Of a stretch of 64,000 nucleotides of DNA, positions 44,950 through 52,832 are shown one piece after another; within the stretch, counting starts at the first letter, position 1; the number at the start of each line of letters is the position of its first letter. The notes under the pieces were generated by a model. The model saw only the letters and a list, made by a program, of their open reading frames with translations, was not told the DNA's origin and ran no database searches. This DNA is from Labrys okinawensis (GTDB taxonomy: Bacteria; Pseudomonadota; Alphaproteobacteria; Rhizobiales; Labraceae), in NCBI RefSeq assembly GCF_002982075.1, contig NZ_PUEJ01000013.1, positions 62,001 to 126,000 on the forward strand, in the 5' to 3' direction. Both the position numbers and the translations under genes were made by a program.

Positions 44950-46005
44950 ATGGCCTACCCCCAAACCCGCCTCGACCAGAAACTGCGCAACATTCGAGCG
45001 GGCAACTACAAGCGTTCCGACTTCATCATCGCCGATGCCAAGGACGGCGACATGGGCTCCGGCCTGGCCGCGACCGGCTTTGCCCGCAGCGCCGATGGCG
45101 GCCAGGGCCGCGTGCGTACGCGCAGCGAATTTATCGACCAGATCCAGGCCATCGTCGAACAGGATATCGTCGACATCATGCTGGTGTCGGCCTCCAATCT
45201 CGAACTGCTGCATGAGCGCGGCGTCTTCCGCAATTCGGCGGTGAAGCCCGCCATTCGCGCCAATGACACCACCGATTGCTGGGGCGGCGTGCGTCACCAG
45301 GCCTATACCAAGCACCCCTCCCGCCATTTCCGGACCGCCAACCTTTCGCGCGCCATGTACGGCACCAACGAGCCTGCGATCGGCGCTCCCGTGATCGGCA
45401 CCGATCTCGGCCTCTATTCGGTGACATTCCTCAACGACATCGATCACGATTACGAGGCGCTCGATGCCTTCGCTGCTTTCCGCGAAGAGGCCGCCGATAA
45501 CAATTTCAAGTACTTCTTCGAGGTCTTCAATCCCAATGTCGATTGCGGCCTCGATCGCGAGCAGATCGGCGAATATATCAATGACAGCATCCTGCGCTGC
45601 CTTGCCGGCGTGACCAAGGCGGACCGCCCGCAATTCCTCAAGATCGTCTATAACGGCCCCAAGGCCTTGGAGGAATTGGCGAGCTTCGATCCCAGCCTGG
45701 TGGTCGGCGTGCTCGGCGGGGGCGCCGGCACCACCCGCGATACCTTCGAATTGCTGCACCAGGCCGAAAAATATGGCGGCCGCGTCGCCTTGTTCGGCCG
45801 CAAGATCAACCTCGCCGAGGACCCGCTCGCGCTGCTGGCGCTGATGCGCCAGGTTGCCGACGGCAGCATCGCGCCGGACGAGGCCGTCAAGGCCTACCAT
45901 GGCGAACTGTCCAAGAGCGGCCTCAAGCCCAAGCGCAGCCTGGAGGATGATCTGGCGATCGCCGAGGACGTGCTCAAGCCGGCAGCCCTGAAGAAGGTGG
46001 CCTGA
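44950..46005 (+). CDS. Conserved protein of unknown function, probable beta/alpha barrel
   Basis: A 351-residue soluble protein with AAGGAG upstream of its ATG. Alternating strands and helices (SDFIIADAKDGDMGSG, DIVDIMLVSASNLELL, FKYFFEVFNPNVDCGL, FLKIVYNGPKALEELA, SLVVGVLGGGAGTTRDTFEL, GGRVALFGRKINLAEDPLAL) look like an aldolase-type barrel, with a Lys on a strand in FLKIVYN that could be a Schiff-base residue. I do not recognise a named enzyme. The DeoR regulator that follows suggests a place in carbohydrate metabolism. Confidence 0.8.
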   Translation: MAYPQTRLDQKLRNIRAGNYKRSDFIIADAKDGDMGSGLAATGFARSADGGQGRVRTRSEFIDQIQAIVEQDIVDIMLVSASNLELLHERGVFRNSAVKPAIRANDTTDCWGGVRHQAYTKHPSRHFRTANLSRAMYGTNEPAIGAPVIGTDLGLYSVTFLNDIDHDYEALDAFAAFREEAADNNFKYFFEVFNPNVDCGLDREQIGEYINDSILRCLAGVTKADRPQFLKIVYNGPKALEELASFDPSLVVGVLGGGAGTTRDTFELLHQAEKYGGRVALFGRKINLAEDPLALLALMRQVADGSIAPDEAVKAYHGELSKSGLKPKRSLEDDLAIAEDVLKPAALKKVA

Positions 46006-46194
46006 CGATCTTCACCGTTCGGCCTGCCAGGCCGATTTGGCAAGGCGGATCCCGTCGATCCGCCTTTTGTCCATCTGGGAAGCAACGTGCTTCGATGGCA
46101 GAATCTGCAAGATTGTGCCTAAGTCTGGCCTGTGTGGTCCTGCGGCGCCGGGGTGGTCCATCCCCTTCGGGGCCGTATCGATGATCCACACGCC

Positions 46195-46299
46195 TAGAGC
46201 AAAGTGCGATTTCTCCGAATCGCACTTTGCTCTCTTATTCCTTGTTTTGACGCGTTTTCTTAATCGAAAAGTCTGTCAACTTTTCTGGAAAACGCTCTA
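46195..46299 (-). repeat. RIME-like intergenic mosaic repeat, copy 3
   Basis: It begins TAGAGCAAAGTGCGATT and forms a long right-hand stem with AATCGCACTTTGCTCT. The centre (CTTGTTTTGACGCGTTTTC) matches the other copies. The left module differs (AACTTTTCTGGAAAACGCTC). It ends 16 bases before the DeoR start codon. Confidence 0.8.
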
Positions 46300-46315
46300 A
46301 AGGAGCCCGCATTAT

Positions 46316-47137
46316 ATGGAAGCCCCCACCAAACGCGTCGAGATCATCCCCGCCAAAAGGCGGGCGCTCATTCTGGAGCATCTGCGCATCAACGGGGCGG
46401 CCTCCATCCAGGAACTGGCCGACTCGATCGGTGGCTCGCAATCGACCATTCGCCGCGACCTCGAACATTTGATGGAAGGTGGCTATCTTGAGCGCACCCA
46501 TGGCGGCGCCCTGCTGGTGCCGCCATTGCAGGCAACGTTCGAACGTGAATCGCAGATCAACGCCCATATGCAGCGCGCCCAGAAGATCGCCATCGGCGCC
46601 GAGGCGGCCTTGCGCATCAACAATCGCGAGAGCGTGATCTTCGAAGCCAGTTCCACCGTGATGGAAGTAGTGCGGGCCGCCGCCCTGCGCGATCTTTCCC
46701 TCACCGTCGTCACCAACAGCCTGGAGATCGCCCAGGTGAGTTCCGACGTACCGAGCTGGCGCGTGATCATGCCGGGCGGCACCATTCGGCCCGGCGGCTG
46801 GCGCTCGCTCTGGGGCGAGCCGGGCGAGAGCTTCTTCAACACCGTGCATGCCGATGTCTGTGTCACCGGCGCCTATGCCGTCAGCGGCAATGTCCTCACC
46901 GACGCCGCGCTCGAAGTCGCCTCGCTCAAGCGCAAGATGATCCAGTCTTCCCGCCGCACCATCGTAGTGGTCGACAGCTCGAAATTCTCGGCGCCTTCCT
47001 TCTCGACTTTCTGCGAGCTCTCCGCCATCGACGAATTGATCACCGATGACGGCATCAAGCCCGAATATCTGGAAGCGCTTCAGAGCTACGGCACCAAGGT
47101 CACCGTCGTGCCGATGAAGGGGACGGCACCGCGATAG
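46316..47137 (+). CDS. DeoR/GlpR-family regulator
   Basis: A 273-residue regulator with the DeoR helix-turn-helix (RALILEHLRINGAASIQELA, then GGSQSTIRRDLEHLMEGGYL and RTHGGALL) and a sugar-phosphate sensing domain (ESVIFEASSTVMEVV, VTNSLEIAQVSS, IVVVDSSKF). AAGGAG precedes the ATG. It lies downstream of the barrel protein, separated by mosaic repeat copy 3, and probably controls it in response to a phosphorylated sugar. Confidence 0.92.
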   Translation: MEAPTKRVEIIPAKRRALILEHLRINGAASIQELADSIGGSQSTIRRDLEHLMEGGYLERTHGGALLVPPLQATFERESQINAHMQRAQKIAIGAEAALRINNRESVIFEASSTVMEVVRAAALRDLSLTVVTNSLEIAQVSSDVPSWRVIMPGGTIRPGGWRSLWGEPGESFFNTVHADVCVTGAYAVSGNVLTDAALEVASLKRKMIQSSRRTIVVVDSSKFSAPSFSTFCELSAIDELITDDGIKPEYLEALQSYGTKVTVVPMKGTAPR

Positions 47138-47193
47138 GCCGCTCTCATCAGCGACCTGTTGCCTTCCAAGGCGAGGCGGGCTCCTTGCTGCGC

Positions 47194-48129
47194 TTACGCC
47201 GCGCTACGCGCAGCGGCAAGTGCCTCGCCGGTCTCGTCCAGCGCCGCCTTCAGCTTGGCAAGCAGCCAGCTCGCAGCAGGGCCGAGAGCGGTATCCGTGC
47301 GCCGGATACTCTGCAGAGGGTAGAGATTGCGGTCCCAGCCCGTCATGGCCAGGCGCACCAGCCGGCCAGCGGCGATGTCGTCATTCACCATGTCCTCCGG
47401 CATGCTGCCCCAGCCGATGCCCGAGCGGAGCAGCATGAATTTGGCGCCGAGATCGGCGATGCGCCAAGTCTTCGAGCTGACCACGCCGAATTCCTGTCCC
47501 TCGGTGAATTTGGAGCGATCGGTCAGGACAAGCTGCACATGCTCCTGCGCCCTGACATCGGCCTCCTCGCTGCCGAGCCCGGCCAGAGGATGCGAGGGAG
47601 AGGCCACGGGAATCAGGCGGATGGAACCGATGCCGCGCCGCTCGATGCCGATGATGTCCCGCGAGAGCGGCCCACCGACACCGAGATCGGCAATGCCATC
47701 CAGCACATGTTGGGTGACGGCGCCGAGCGCCTCGACATGCAGGCGCAGCGACACGGTGGGAAACTCCGCCTGGAAGGCGTTGAGCACCCGCACCAGGGCG
47801 CAGGGCGGCAACATGACATCGACAGTCAGCGTGACCTCGGCCTCCAGCCCGGAGGTGAGCCCCTTGGCCTTGGCGATCAGGCTCCCGACACCGCGCGCCA
47901 CGACGCGAGCCTCGGCCAGCATGGCCTTGCCCCCTTCGGTGAGCTGGGGCTTGCGGGTGGACTGGCGATCGAAGAGCTCCAGGCCGAGCTGGGCTTCCAG
48001 ATTGGCAATGGTATAGCTGACCACCGAGGTGGCCCGCCCGAGCTGGCGAGCCGCGCCCGCGAAGCTGCCGGCCTCGACGATGGCCAGGAAGACCTGAAGC
48101 TGGTCGAGCGTGGGACGGGGATCTGACAT
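47194..48129 (-). CDS. LysR-family regulator
   Basis: A 311-residue regulator with the LysR winged helix at the N-terminus (LQVFLAIVEAGSFAGAARQL, then SVVSYTIANLEAQLGLELFD) and a periplasmic-binding-like effector domain. It is divergent from the small ORF, DoxX and nitroreductase genes, a frequent arrangement in which LysR senses an electrophile or quinone and activates the detoxifying genes. Confidence 0.92.
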   Translation of the reverse strand: MSDPRPTLDQLQVFLAIVEAGSFAGAARQLGRATSVVSYTIANLEAQLGLELFDRQSTRKPQLTEGGKAMLAEARVVARGVGSLIAKAKGLTSGLEAEVTLTVDVMLPPCALVRVLNAFQAEFPTVSLRLHVEALGAVTQHVLDGIADLGVGGPLSRDIIGIERRGIGSIRLIPVASPSHPLAGLGSEEADVRAQEHVQLVLTDRSKFTEGQEFGVVSSKTWRIADLGAKFMLLRSGIGWGSMPEDMVNDDIAAGRLVRLAMTGWDRNLYPLQSIRRTDTALGPAASWLLAKLKAALDETGEALAAARSAA

Positions 48130-48224
48130 ATCAACTTTCTCGAACCTATTTGTCTATATTATCCATATTTTCCTGGACATCAATCTTTGAGATAACGGCG
48201 TCAAGTTCAGATGAGGTGCACGCC

Positions 48225-48404
48225 ATGTCTATCACCAGCCTGTTGGACTGCCTGTTCGGACGCAAAGCCAGTTTCCCTGCCTCCGCCAAGGAGCAGGCTT
48301 CGCCGCTTCCGAAGATCCATATCGTGGCCCTCGCCCCCTCGGGTGCCACGGATGCATTGGCCAAGGCGCTGGAAAGTGCGCACTTCACCGAGATCAAAGG
48401 CTGA
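48225..48404 (+). CDS. Small protein of unknown function
   Basis: A 59-residue frame with GAGGTG 7 bases upstream of the ATG. It starts MSITSLLDCLFGRKA and ends IHIVALAPSGATDALAKALE followed by SAHFTEIKG, resembling a single beta-alpha unit. No family is recognised. It is 48 bases upstream of the DoxX gene in the same direction and could be the operon leader gene. Confidence 0.5.
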   Translation: MSITSLLDCLFGRKASFPASAKEQASPLPKIHIVALAPSGATDALAKALESAHFTEIKG

Positions 48405-48451
48405 GGGGATAGTCCCGTTCACCGCCTCCCCAATCATAAAGAGAAACTGCC

Positions 48452-48862
48452 ATGTCCTCAGACGTTCGCTACACCCCCTTGCTCGGCCGCGTACTGATCG
48501 CGGCGATCTTTCTTCTCAGTGGCTTCGGCAAGCTGACGGCGCCTGCCGCCACGGCCGGCTACATCGCAGCCGTCGGCCTGCCGCTTCCCTATCTCGGCGT
48601 CATCATCGCCATCCTGGTCGAGCTTGTCGGCGGCCTCCTGCTGATCGCCGGCTACCAGACCCGCCTCGTCGCCCTTGCCATGGCGGTGTTCTCGGTCGCC
48701 GCCGCCGCTTTCTTCCATAACAATCTGGGCGATCAGAACCAGTTCATCCACTTCTTCAAGAACATCGCCATGGCCGGCGGCCTGCTCCAGATCGTGGCCT
48801 TCGGTGCCGGCAGCCTCAGCGTCGACGCCGTGCTCAACCGGAAAACCGTTGCGACCGCCTGA
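48452..48862 (+). CDS. DoxX-family membrane protein
   Basis: A 136-residue protein with four predicted helices. LLGRVLIAAIFLLSGFGKLT and VELVGGLLLIAGYQTRLVAL are typical DoxX segments, and FFHNNLGDQNQFIHFFKNIA connects the last helices. DoxX proteins are thought to take part in membrane redox processes or quinone handling. The gene lies between the LysR regulator and the nitroreductase and ends before a strong terminator. Confidence 0.9.
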   Translation: MSSDVRYTPLLGRVLIAAIFLLSGFGKLTAPAATAGYIAAVGLPLPYLGVIIAILVELVGGLLLIAGYQTRLVALAMAVFSVAAAAFFHNNLGDQNQFIHFFKNIAMAGGLLQIVAFGAGSLSVDAVLNRKTVATA

Positions 48863-48901
48863 GGAGGAAGGCCGGGCCGGCCCGGCCTTGCGTCGCCAAC
48901 T

Positions 48902-48935
48902 GCCAGACGGATCGCAGCGGTCCGTCTGGCCTTTT
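48902..48935 (+). terminator. Rho-independent terminator after the DoxX gene
   Basis: GCCAGACGGA (48902-48911) pairs exactly with TCCGTCTGGC (48921-48930) around a 9-base loop, followed by CTTTT. It separates doxX from the nitroreductase gene, 176 bases further on. Confidence 0.8.
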
Positions 48936-49110
48936 GGCAACGCTGTTCCATTCTCCGAGGGAAGCGCTACGACATCTCAACGTTTTCCCATCTAACCATC
49001 GAGATTGTCGCGGTAGCCATGCCGGCTCGTTTCGGGCATGGAAAGCCGCGATAGAACCTTCCGCCCATGATGGCTCCTCCCCGCCGTCAAGAAGATAGAG
49101 AAGACACCTC

Positions 49111-49710
49111 ATGTCCAAAACCTTCATCGACCATATCAAGACCCGCCGCACCCAATACGCCCTGGGCAAGACGCTGCCCAAGAGCGAGGAAGAGATCAGC
49201 AGATTGATCCAGGACGTGATCAAGCATGTGCCTTCCTCCTTCAATTCGCAGAGCTCGCGCGCCGTGATCCTGTTCGGCAAGCAGAGCGACAAGTTCTGGC
49301 ATCTGACGAAGGAAATTCTGCGCAAGATCGTGCCGGCCGACAGCTTCGCCTCGACCGAGGCCAAGATGGATTCCTTCGCCGCCGGCGCCGGTACCGTGCT
49401 GTTCTTCGAGGACCAGGACGTGGTGAAGAGCCTGCAGGAGAAATTCCCGCTCTATGCCGACAACTTCCCGGTCTGGTCCGAGCAGTCCGGCGGCATGGCC
49501 CAGTTCGCCGTATGGACGGCGCTGGCCGAGCATGGCATCGGCGCCAGCCTGCAGCATTACGCGCCGCTGGTCGACGAGGCCGTGCAGAAGGAATGGGATG
49601 TGCCGAAATCCTGGAAGCTGCGCGCCCAGATGCCCTTCGGCTCCAACGAACAGCCCTTCCCCGAGAAGAGCTTCATGAACGACAATGACCGCTTCAAGGT
49701 CTTCAGCTGA
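49111..49710 (+). CDS. Nitroreductase-family protein (fatty-acid-repression-type subgroup)
   Basis: A 199-residue FMN-dependent oxidoreductase. It begins FIDHIKTRRTQYALGKTLP, with VPSSFNSQSSRAVILFGKQ as the FMN-phosphate region and WTALAEHGIGASLQHY near the end. This matches the HBN1/FRP2-like subgroup of nitroreductases, whose natural substrates are uncertain. An unusually complete helper role with DoxX under the LysR regulator is plausible. Confidence 0.88.
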   Translation: MSKTFIDHIKTRRTQYALGKTLPKSEEEISRLIQDVIKHVPSSFNSQSSRAVILFGKQSDKFWHLTKEILRKIVPADSFASTEAKMDSFAAGAGTVLFFEDQDVVKSLQEKFPLYADNFPVWSEQSGGMAQFAVWTALAEHGIGASLQHYAPLVDEAVQKEWDVPKSWKLRAQMPFGSNEQPFPEKSFMNDNDRFKVFS

Positions 49711-49804
49711 AGACAGGAGACCTTGCCCACCCGCACCGGTCTAACAGACGGAAAAGGCCGCTCCAGCAGCTAATACGGTTCACTTAAGCAGGAACCGCTC
49801 CGAA

Positions 49805-49897
49805 TTTGTCATAGTCGGGCTTGACCCGGCTACCCAGAAGCCGCACGGACGAACCGTCGGGGAGCTGGATTGCCGGGCCAAGCCCGGCAATGACAAA
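49805..49897. repeat. Dispersed CCGGGC-type inverted repeat, copy A
   Basis: 93 bases with two inverted segments: TTTGTCATAGTCGGGCTTGA at one end and CCGGGCCAAGCCCGGCAATG, then ACAAA, at the other. Copy B is at 57812-57903 and a deleted form may be at 26025-26058. The outer ends TTTGTC/GACAAA are complementary. Confidence 0.75.
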
Positions 49898-49990
49898 GGT
49901 CGAGCACCCCGAAACGCTTAAGTGAACTGCATTGGCTCCAGCAGCGGCCTTTTTGCTCCATGCATCGAACTTACGCATGGCCTTGAACCC

Positions 49991-50100
49991 GGATGAGCGC
50001 GACGTCGGTGTGCCGACCTCCTCAGCTCCATCAAGAGATGGAGGGGGATCGGATTTCCTTGTCGGCACAGGTTCCGAGAATGTCGATCTGGAGATCGGCA
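49991..50100 (-). repeat. Dispersed repeat with CTCCATC hairpin, copy 2 (novel family)
   Basis: Reverse complement of the element at 36284. It shares GCCGATCTCCAGA, ACCGATCCC-like spacing (here TCCGATCCCC), CTCCATCTCTTGATGGAG and TGAGGAGGTCGGCACACCG. The hairpin arms are kept while the loop changes. Confidence 0.75.
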
Positions 50101-50111
50101 CCCCAATCCCT

Positions 50112-51287
50112 CTAAGTCTTCGGCAGGTCCGGGCTCGCCGTGCGTGCCACCATCGGTTTGCCATCGATCAGGATGGGCGTGCGCACGGAAGGAATGGAAC
50201 CGCCCTTCACGCCTGGATGCGGCAGGTCGACGATCATGCCGCGATGGGTGGCCTGGGGATCATGCAGGGCATCGGCGACCGAATTGATCGGGCCGGCCGG
50301 CACGCCGACCTTTTCCAATGATGCCAGCAGATCCGCCTTGGTGCGTCGCCCGGTCAATCCGGCGATCAGGGCCGCCAGGGTGTCGCGGTTGCGGACCCGA
50401 TCCTTGTTGGTGAGATAATCGGGGTGGGCTGCGAGATCCTGGATGTTGAGCACGCCGCAGAGCTTGACGAACTGGCTGTCATTGCCGCAGGCGATGATGA
50501 TGTGGCCGTCGCTGGCCGGAAACACCTGATAGGGCACGATGTTGGGATGGGCATTGCCCATGCGCGTCGGGCTCTTGCCGGAGGCGAGATAGTTCATCGC
50601 CTGGTTGGCGAGCACGGAGAGCTGCACGTCGAACAGCGACATGTCGACATGCCCGCCCAGCCCCGTCATCTCGCGCCGCCGCAGAGCCGCCTGCACGCCG
50701 ACTACCGCATAGACTCCGGTGAAGACGTCCGCGAAGGCGACGCCGATCTTCTGCGGTTCGCCTTGGGGATCGCCGGTGAGATCCATGATGCCGCCCATGC
50801 CCTGGATCATGAAGTCATAGCCTGCCCTGGAGGCATACGGACCATCCTGTCCAAATCCCGTGACTGAGCATGTCACCAGGCGCGGATTGATCGCCTTCAG
50901 GCTTTCGTGGTCGAGCCCGTATTTCTTGAGACCGCCGACCTTGAAATTCTCCAGCACGACATCGGCGTCGCGCACGAGGGCGCGGACCTGGTCGGCCCCT
51001 TCGGCCGTCTCGAAATTAAGCGCAAGCGAGCGCTTTCCCCGGTTGCAGGAATGGAAATAGGCCGCACCGAGATTCTCGCCGTCTTCCGTGGTGATGAAGG
51101 GCGGGCCCCAGGTGCGGGTATCGTCGCCCTGCCCCGGCCGCTCCACCTTGATGACCTCGGCGCCGAGATCGGCGAGGAGCTGCCCGGCCCAGGGTCCGGC
51201 CAGAATGCGGGCGAGTTCGAGGACGCGCACGCCATGGAGCGGCTTGGGCGGATTATGGGCGGGAAGGTCCGACAGAGGTGTCCACAT
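50112..51287 (-). CDS. CaiB/BaiF-type (class III) CoA-transferase
   Basis: About 391 residues. GVRVLELARILAGPWAGQLL and GAEVIKVERPGQGDDTRTWG are the N-terminal signatures; VAFADVFTGVYAVVGVQAAL holds the catalytic Asp that forms the acyl-aspartyl intermediate. It would exchange CoA between two carboxylic acids. The ATG at 51287 starts directly before the conserved region, though it has a weak ribosome site. It is 43 bases downstream of an amidase gene on the same strand, which may release the acid that is then activated. Confidence 0.92.
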   Translation of the reverse strand: MWTPLSDLPAHNPPKPLHGVRVLELARILAGPWAGQLLADLGAEVIKVERPGQGDDTRTWGPPFITTEDGENLGAAYFHSCNRGKRSLALNFETAEGADQVRALVRDADVVLENFKVGGLKKYGLDHESLKAINPRLVTCSVTGFGQDGPYASRAGYDFMIQGMGGIMDLTGDPQGEPQKIGVAFADVFTGVYAVVGVQAALRRREMTGLGGHVDMSLFDVQLSVLANQAMNYLASGKSPTRMGNAHPNIVPYQVFPASDGHIIIACGNDSQFVKLCGVLNIQDLAAHPDYLTNKDRVRNRDTLAALIAGLTGRRTKADLLASLEKVGVPAGPINSVADALHDPQATHRGMIVDLPHPGVKGGSIPSVRTPILIDGKPMVARTASPDLPKT

Positions 51288-51330
51288 GATGGCGACAGGG
51301 GCTTTCGTGTAAAAAATTCGGGGGAATGCG

Positions 51331-52725
51331 TCAGGCGGCGGCCGGGAAGGTGGGAGGCCGCAGCCCCTCGATCCATTTGGCCAACGCCAGCACGCCGCGG
51401 TCGTCATGGCGATGGCCGACGATCTGCACGCCGGCCGGCATGCCGCTGGCGCCGAGGCCCATCGGCACTGAAATGACCGGACATGAACTGGTCAGGTTGA
51501 AATGGCCGGTCATGTCGACCGACTTGAAACGGCCGTCGGGCAGGATCTCGTCACGCTCGCGCCGGGCGGGATCGGCAAAGGGCGCGGTCGTGCAGGTGGT
51601 GGGGCACAAAAGGGCATCGTATCCCCTGAGCACTTCGGCAAAAGCCCGCCACAGAGCGGTGCGACGGTGCTCGATGGCTCTCAGCTTGACGGCATCGAGC
51701 TTGCGGCCGGCCTCGATTAGCGCGACCACGTTCGGATCGAGATCGCCCCGATGCCCTTCGAGGAGATGCCCGACATCGCCCGCAAAGCAATAGGCCCACA
51801 GATCCTCCCAATCGAGGACCGATTGCACGCTGAACGGGGTCTTCACCCAGGCTACCTCGGCACCGGACCGGGCGAGATCGTCGACGAGCCGGTGGAACAG
51901 GTCGGCAACCTCGTCCGAGATCGCATGGGTGTCGAGATCGAGCGAAACGGCAAGGCGCGGGCGGGCCGGCGCCGGCGCGACGGGAAATGCCGGTGGCAGG
52001 GCCGGCAGGGACAGGGCGTCCGCGTCATCCGGTCCTTCGCTGACCGCCAGGAACAGGGCGGCGTCATCGACGAAACGCGCCAGCGGCCCGAAATGGGCGA
52101 GCGTGTCATATTGCGTGCGCAGGATATCCATCGGGATACGCCCGAAGCTCGGCTTCAGCCCGACCACACCGCAGAGCGAAGCGGGAATGCGCACCGAACC
52201 GCCCATGTCGGTGCCTTCGGCCAGCATCACGCAGCCGGCGGCGACCGCTGCCCCCGAGCCACCCGAAGAGCCGCCCGCGCTGAACTCGGTATTCCAGGGA
52301 TTGCGGGTGATGCCCCACAGGGGGCTCTGGGTATGGCCGGAATAGGCGAATTCCGGCGTGGTGGTATGGCCGACAATCACGGCTCCGGCCGCCTTCAGGC
52401 GACGCACGATCACCGGATCACGCTCGGCGACGTGGTCGCGAAAGACCTTCGAGCCGAAAGTCGTCAGCTTGCCGGCGATGGGGGTGAAATCCTTGATGCC
52501 GATCGGCACGCCGCACAGGGCCAGTCCCGCCCGCTCGGCAAGAGGCAGCGCGTCGACGCGGGCGGCCTGCTCGCGCGCCTCTTCGGCATAGATCTCGGTG
52601 AAGCAATTGATCCGCGGTTGCGCCAGGGTCGACCGGGCCAGGCTGGCCTCGACGGCTTCGAGCGCGGACGCCTTGCCGTTCCGGATCGCTTCGGCCAGTG
52701 CAACCGCGCTGTTCAATTCCGCCAT
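51331..52725 (-). CDS. Amidase-signature family hydrolase
   Basis: A 464-residue amidase. The Ser-cisSer-Lys triad can be placed: Lys in PIGIKDF (about residue 78), the Ser-rich segment FSAGGSSGGSGAAVAAG (about 150), and the nucleophile in GTDMGGSVRIPAS (about 177). GAGGGGGGAG precedes the ATG at 52725. The longer open frame beyond it is antisense to the photolyase gene. It probably hydrolyses an amide to a carboxylic acid and ammonia as the first step before the CoA-transferase. Confidence 0.92.
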   Translation of the reverse strand: MAELNSAVALAEAIRNGKASALEAVEASLARSTLAQPRINCFTEIYAEEAREQAARVDALPLAERAGLALCGVPIGIKDFTPIAGKLTTFGSKVFRDHVAERDPVIVRRLKAAGAVIVGHTTTPEFAYSGHTQSPLWGITRNPWNTEFSAGGSSGGSGAAVAAGCVMLAEGTDMGGSVRIPASLCGVVGLKPSFGRIPMDILRTQYDTLAHFGPLARFVDDAALFLAVSEGPDDADALSLPALPPAFPVAPAPARPRLAVSLDLDTHAISDEVADLFHRLVDDLARSGAEVAWVKTPFSVQSVLDWEDLWAYCFAGDVGHLLEGHRGDLDPNVVALIEAGRKLDAVKLRAIEHRRTALWRAFAEVLRGYDALLCPTTCTTAPFADPARRERDEILPDGRFKSVDMTGHFNLTSSCPVISVPMGLGASGMPAGVQIVGHRHDDRGVLALAKWIEGLRPPTFPAAA

Positions 52726-52832
52726 GGCTCCCCCCTCAGACTCAACGGGCCTCAACCTAGCGGCAGAAACCTTATCGCGGTAGGGGCTGCGACGTCGCTG
52801 CTGGCCATGGTCCTGGCCTTCGCCATCGAGCC

